Positions 10,951-64,000 of a DNA stretch of 64,000 bases are shown here, piece after piece (the stretch's first letter is position 1; the number at the start of each line of letters is the position of its first letter). The stretch comes from Gigantopelta aegis (lineage: Eukaryota > Mollusca > Gastropoda > Neomphalida > Peltospiridae), in assembly GCF_016097555.1 (NCBI RefSeq), contig NC_054701.1, positions 65,031,485 through 65,095,484 on the forward strand, written 5' to 3'. The notes beneath the pieces are model-generated. The model had not been told where the DNA came from and did not search any database. It was given only the letters and a program-made list of their open reading frames with translations. The translations under genes were made by a program, and so were the position numbers.

Positions 10951-11170
10951 GATCTTTTATATGCGCCATCACACAGACAGAATAGCACATACCATGGCCT
11001 TTGATCGATATACCTGCTGTGGTGCAAAAGATCCCTTGCTACTAATAGAAAAATTTAGCGGTTTTCCACCCTAAGACTAAATCAAAATTAACAAATAAGT
11101 GACATCCAATAGCCGATGATTAATAAATCAATGTGCTCTAGTGATGCCGTTAAACAAAACAAATTGTAAG
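10951..11170. mobile_element. Two SINE fragments head to head
   Basis: A minus-strand core (10955-11025), then a plus-strand core end and tail 2 (11026-11165, tgacatccaatagccgatga ... aatgtgctctagtgatgccg). Confidence 0.6.
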
Positions 11171-11749
11171 CACGAATGACACCACCGATACTCAGAAAGA
11201 CAATGGATAACTTTAAAAAAATATTTATAAATCTTATTTCTTTTGTTAAAAATATTACATTTAGTTTACATTTCATTTGGTTTCAGAATATTTTACTTAG
11301 TATTTAAAACTGCAGCAGCTGTGTGTTTATTTAGTATTCATAAATGCAAAATTCCAGTGTACTTATGAAACACTGACTCGGTAATGATATAATACAGACA
11401 AGGTATACAGGTATTATATTATCAATAAGGGCAGGGCCGTAACTATTGGGGGCGGGGGTGGGGTGGACAAGAAACAGTAACACCACAAAGCGTTTCCTTT
11501 AAGATTAATAACATACTTTCTTACACGCCCATAATATGAGAGATCACCCGTTGTAGATAATTTTCACCTCCAACATACATACTCGTGATTGGTTGCCCCA
11601 CCATGTACACTCGGTCGCCACAGCCATACCATCCAATAAAATACACACGATCGAAATCTAATGCTCTGTGATGTACAAGGTAACTTGAAACTGATTTAAG
11701 TTAATTTAATACAAACCTGTAACTCTTTTGGATAAAGTTAAAATAGAGT
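11171..11749. other. No gene recognised
   Basis: AT-rich; includes a fragment cagggccgtaactattgggg near 11430 that resembles the end of a small GC-rich transposon. Confidence 0.4.
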
Positions 11750-12036
11750 GAAAGAAGAGTCTGTGATGTTGAAATCGGGAAATATCCATAAAAATAGACT
11801 AGAACTCAAATCAATGACCGCTACTTCTCAAACGTTACGTGCGTTTTTAAAAATATGAAAAATGCTTCTTTTTTTGGTATTAAAAACACCAGGATGACCA
11901 GAAACACTTCGGTTCTATGGAAATGGATAATCTAAAGAATAAAATATCAGTAATGTTTGATTTCAGCCATCATAAACGGCTCTAATAGTGAAAAAATATG
12001 TTGTAGTGTTTAAAAACTAGGGTCAGTCCCTTCAAG
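11750..12036 (-). mobile_element. MITE family M3, copy b
   Basis: The reverse complement begins aagggactgaccctagtttt and follows copy a (2013-2300) through its length. Confidence 0.6.
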
Positions 12037-12324
12037 TTATCAGCAAGTGCAGTAAACAGGTTTTAGTTGGAAAAGACGTTTAAATTAAATTAATTTTAAA
12101 TCAGTTGTTTTAGAATGTGTTAGAAATAGAATACTAAAGACGTCAATATAGATATTAATGCTGAATTACAGGGTTCAACAAATGTTTATAATAACACGTC
12201 ATCTAGTTTAATTTAAGAGGCAAAAAAAAAAAAAAACCCGCTCGTGTCCACTAGAGATACCATTTATCTTATAAGTCGTTGTTTAAAAAGGTATCCAACT
12301 CGTTTTTGCTCGTTAGATATGTTT

Positions 12325-12430
12325 TAGGTCAGGTCAGGTCAGGACATAGGGTTTTACGTGCACATTCAGAACAAGCTGTTGTAGCGCACGCCTGTCGTGG
12401 GCACAAGAGCCGGCCTTGGTCACTCTTATG
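12325..12430 (+). repeat. Dispersed repeat (copy 2 of 2)
   Basis: gtgcacattcagaacaagct gttgtagcgcacgcc matches 6925-7030; preceded by short GGTCA direct repeats. Confidence 0.55.
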
Positions 12431-12689
12431 GGTCTATTGTCCATGATCAAGGTCAGTTAAAAAAAACCCCACCTGTTGCAGGATGGATTAACAGCATTGA
12501 TCTTTCACATGTAGTATCCTATGGACTAAGTATCACATGACACCAAGTACTTTGATATGGCATGGCGTGGCTTCCATAGTCTTTAGATGATCGCTTACTG
12601 AAATGTCAGAAATAACGTCATTTTGTCGTCTTCTTCTAATTACGTTTGAAGGGTTTTAACATTAGGCCATTCATTAAAACAATCTAGAA

Positions 12690-13065
12690 AGAAAGAAATG
12701 TTTTATTTAACGACGCACTCAACACATTTTATTTACGGTTATATGGCGTCAGACATATGGTTAAGAACCACACAGATTTTGAGAGGAAACCCACTGTCGC
12801 CACTTCATGGGCTACTCTTTCCGATTAGCAGCAAGGGATCTTTTATTTGCACTTCCCACAGCCAGGATAGTACAAACCATGGCCTTTGTTGAACCAGTTG
12901 TAGATCACTGGTCGGTGCAAGTGGTTTATACCTAACATTGAGCCTTGCGGAGCACTCACTCACGGTTTGGAGTCGGTATCTGGATTAAAAATCCCATGCC
13001 TCGACTGGGATCCGAACCCAGTACCTACCAGCCTGTTGACCGATGGCCTAACCACGACGCCGGTC
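12690..13065 (-). mobile_element. SINE, head A with tail 1, with 15-bp target duplication
   Basis: Complete, minus orientation: tail (aacgacgcactcaacacatt), core (agcaagggatcttttatttg), head (cccatgcctcgactgggatc, then the complement of the A-box region). Flanked by taaaacaatctagaa at 12675-12689 and 13066-13080, identical on both sides, so recent enough to keep its retroposition footprint. Confidence 0.88.
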
Positions 13066-13173
13066 TAAAACAATCTAGAATCCTGACACTCGTTTCGTAG
13101 AATCAGTACGAAACACAAGCTGGTGTAATAATCTCTATTTAATAATGTATGCTATGTTATGCGAAACTATATG

Positions 13174-13390
13174 CATGGGCGTACATGGGGGGGGGGGGGG
13201 GGGGGGGTCGATGGGTTCGACCGAACCCCCCCTGAAATCGCTTTTTTTAATAATTTAATATATCTGACATTATTATATTTACTCAACATAGAAATATATG
13301 CCCCATATCTCTGCAATCTATTTTGGAACCCCCCTTTTCAAAATACTATGTATTGGAACCCCCCTTTTCAAAATCCTATTTACGCCCATG
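13174..13390. mobile_element. CA-ended element M5, copy 1, 5-bp target duplication
   Basis: Ends CATGGGCGTA and TACGCCCATG are perfect inverses. Flanks atatg at 13169-13173 and 13391-13395. Inside: a G run and repeated ttggaacccccc blocks. A second copy is at 57172-57362. Confidence 0.75.
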
Positions 13391-13435
13391 ATATGGCATG
13401 CTGTGCAATGGTATACTATGCGATGTGAAGCTATA

Positions 13436-13530
13436 TACTGTGCTGTGCTGTGCTGTGCTGTGCTGTGCTGTGCTGTGCTGTGCTGTGCTGTGCTGTGCTG
13501 TGCTGTGCTGTGCTATGCTATGCTATGCTA
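13436..13530. repeat. (TGCTG)n minisatellite
   Basis: About 15 perfect pentamers and then GCTAT variants, about 200 bp upstream of the HIP1-family start codon. Confidence 0.95.
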
Positions 13531-13729
13531 CTAACTAGTATGCATTATACTTTTGGCGTATTATTATATTACTGAAACCAAAACCAAATTAGAGTTATTC
13601 CTCTTTTGTAAAGGCTGTTCAAAGAGGTCGCTGCTAACCTTGTTGGAGTGTCAAATGGGAAAACAAAGTTGTGCTAAAATGTAAATATCATTACAAAATC
13701 GACACTAATAGGCCGAAGAAACAACGCCG

Positions 13730-63744
<50,015 letters not shown>

Positions 63745-63778
63745 GTTAGTATATTGAAGGAAACATTTTGATGTTCTC

Positions 63779-64000
63779 CAGGGCTTCTAGAATTTTTTTA
63801 AATCTACTAGCCATGGGATCAGTGATTCAGCCATGATTAAAAATTCACTAGCCCTACTTGACTTTAAGTTCATACAATTTACTAAATAATAGTAAAAATT
63901 CACTAGACCTACATGACTTTAAGTTCATACAATTTACTAAATAATAGTAAAAATTAACTAGCCCTACTTGACTTTAAGTTCATACAATTTACTAAATAAT
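63779..64000. mobile_element. Element M6, copy 2, cut by window edge
   Basis: CAGGGCTTCTAGAATTTT start as in 57573, then three tandem copies of an approximately 60-bp block (cactagccctacttgacttt aagttcatac). Starts 35 bases after the exon 15 donor. Confidence 0.65.

Overview
The window is animal nuclear DNA, most likely from a mollusc and probably a gastropod. It has large introns with GT-AG sites, dense tRNA-headed SINEs, many small inverted-repeat DNA transposons, four Tc1/mariner copies and long minisatellites. The taxon is an inference from gene structure and repeat style; no species can be named from the sequence alone.

Layout. (1) 1-4.4 kb, minus strand: the 5' three coding exons of a secreted lectin-type gene (signal peptide, PAN/apple domain, short EGF-like hinge, start of a C-type lectin domain). 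The exons join with matching intron phases and the gene runs off the left edge. (2) 4.4-13.7 kb: intergenic DNA with SINEs, microsatellites and small transposons, plus one intact tRNA-Arg(UCU) gene at 9005-9077. (3) 13.73-63.74 kb, plus strand: the first 15 coding exons (438 codons plus one base) of a HIP1/HIP1R/Sla2-family gene, the endocytic adaptor linking membrane, clathrin and actin. All fourteen exon junctions keep the reading frame. The ANTH domain with its phosphoinositide-binding motif is complete, followed by a linker and the start of the coiled coil. The actin-binding THATCH end lies beyond the right edge.

Most of the remaining sequence is intron of this gene filled with mobile DNA. 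Intron 1 (17.3 kb) holds a TATA/CRE promoter-like block, two decayed Tc1 copies, one Tc1-like element with an intact 341-residue transposase, and a minisatellite whose unit is a tRNA A-box. Intron 3 holds a full Tc1 copy with perfect terminal repeats but a broken transposase. Intron 8 holds a SINE whose core has expanded to about 23 tandem 69-bp units. Intron 10 holds a Mutator-like fold-back element nested in another element. Intron 13 is almost entirely a 46-bp minisatellite that starts at the exon's own splice donor and copies it about 60 times.

The most unusual points are that donor-copying array, a SINE whose target duplication lies in the polypyrimidine tract of exon 4, the A-box minisatellite, the SINE core array, and eight independent insertions of CA-ended elements that each made a perfect 5-bp target duplication. 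No complete novel multi-gene system, CRISPR array, LTR element with coding regions, or reverse transcriptase was found.
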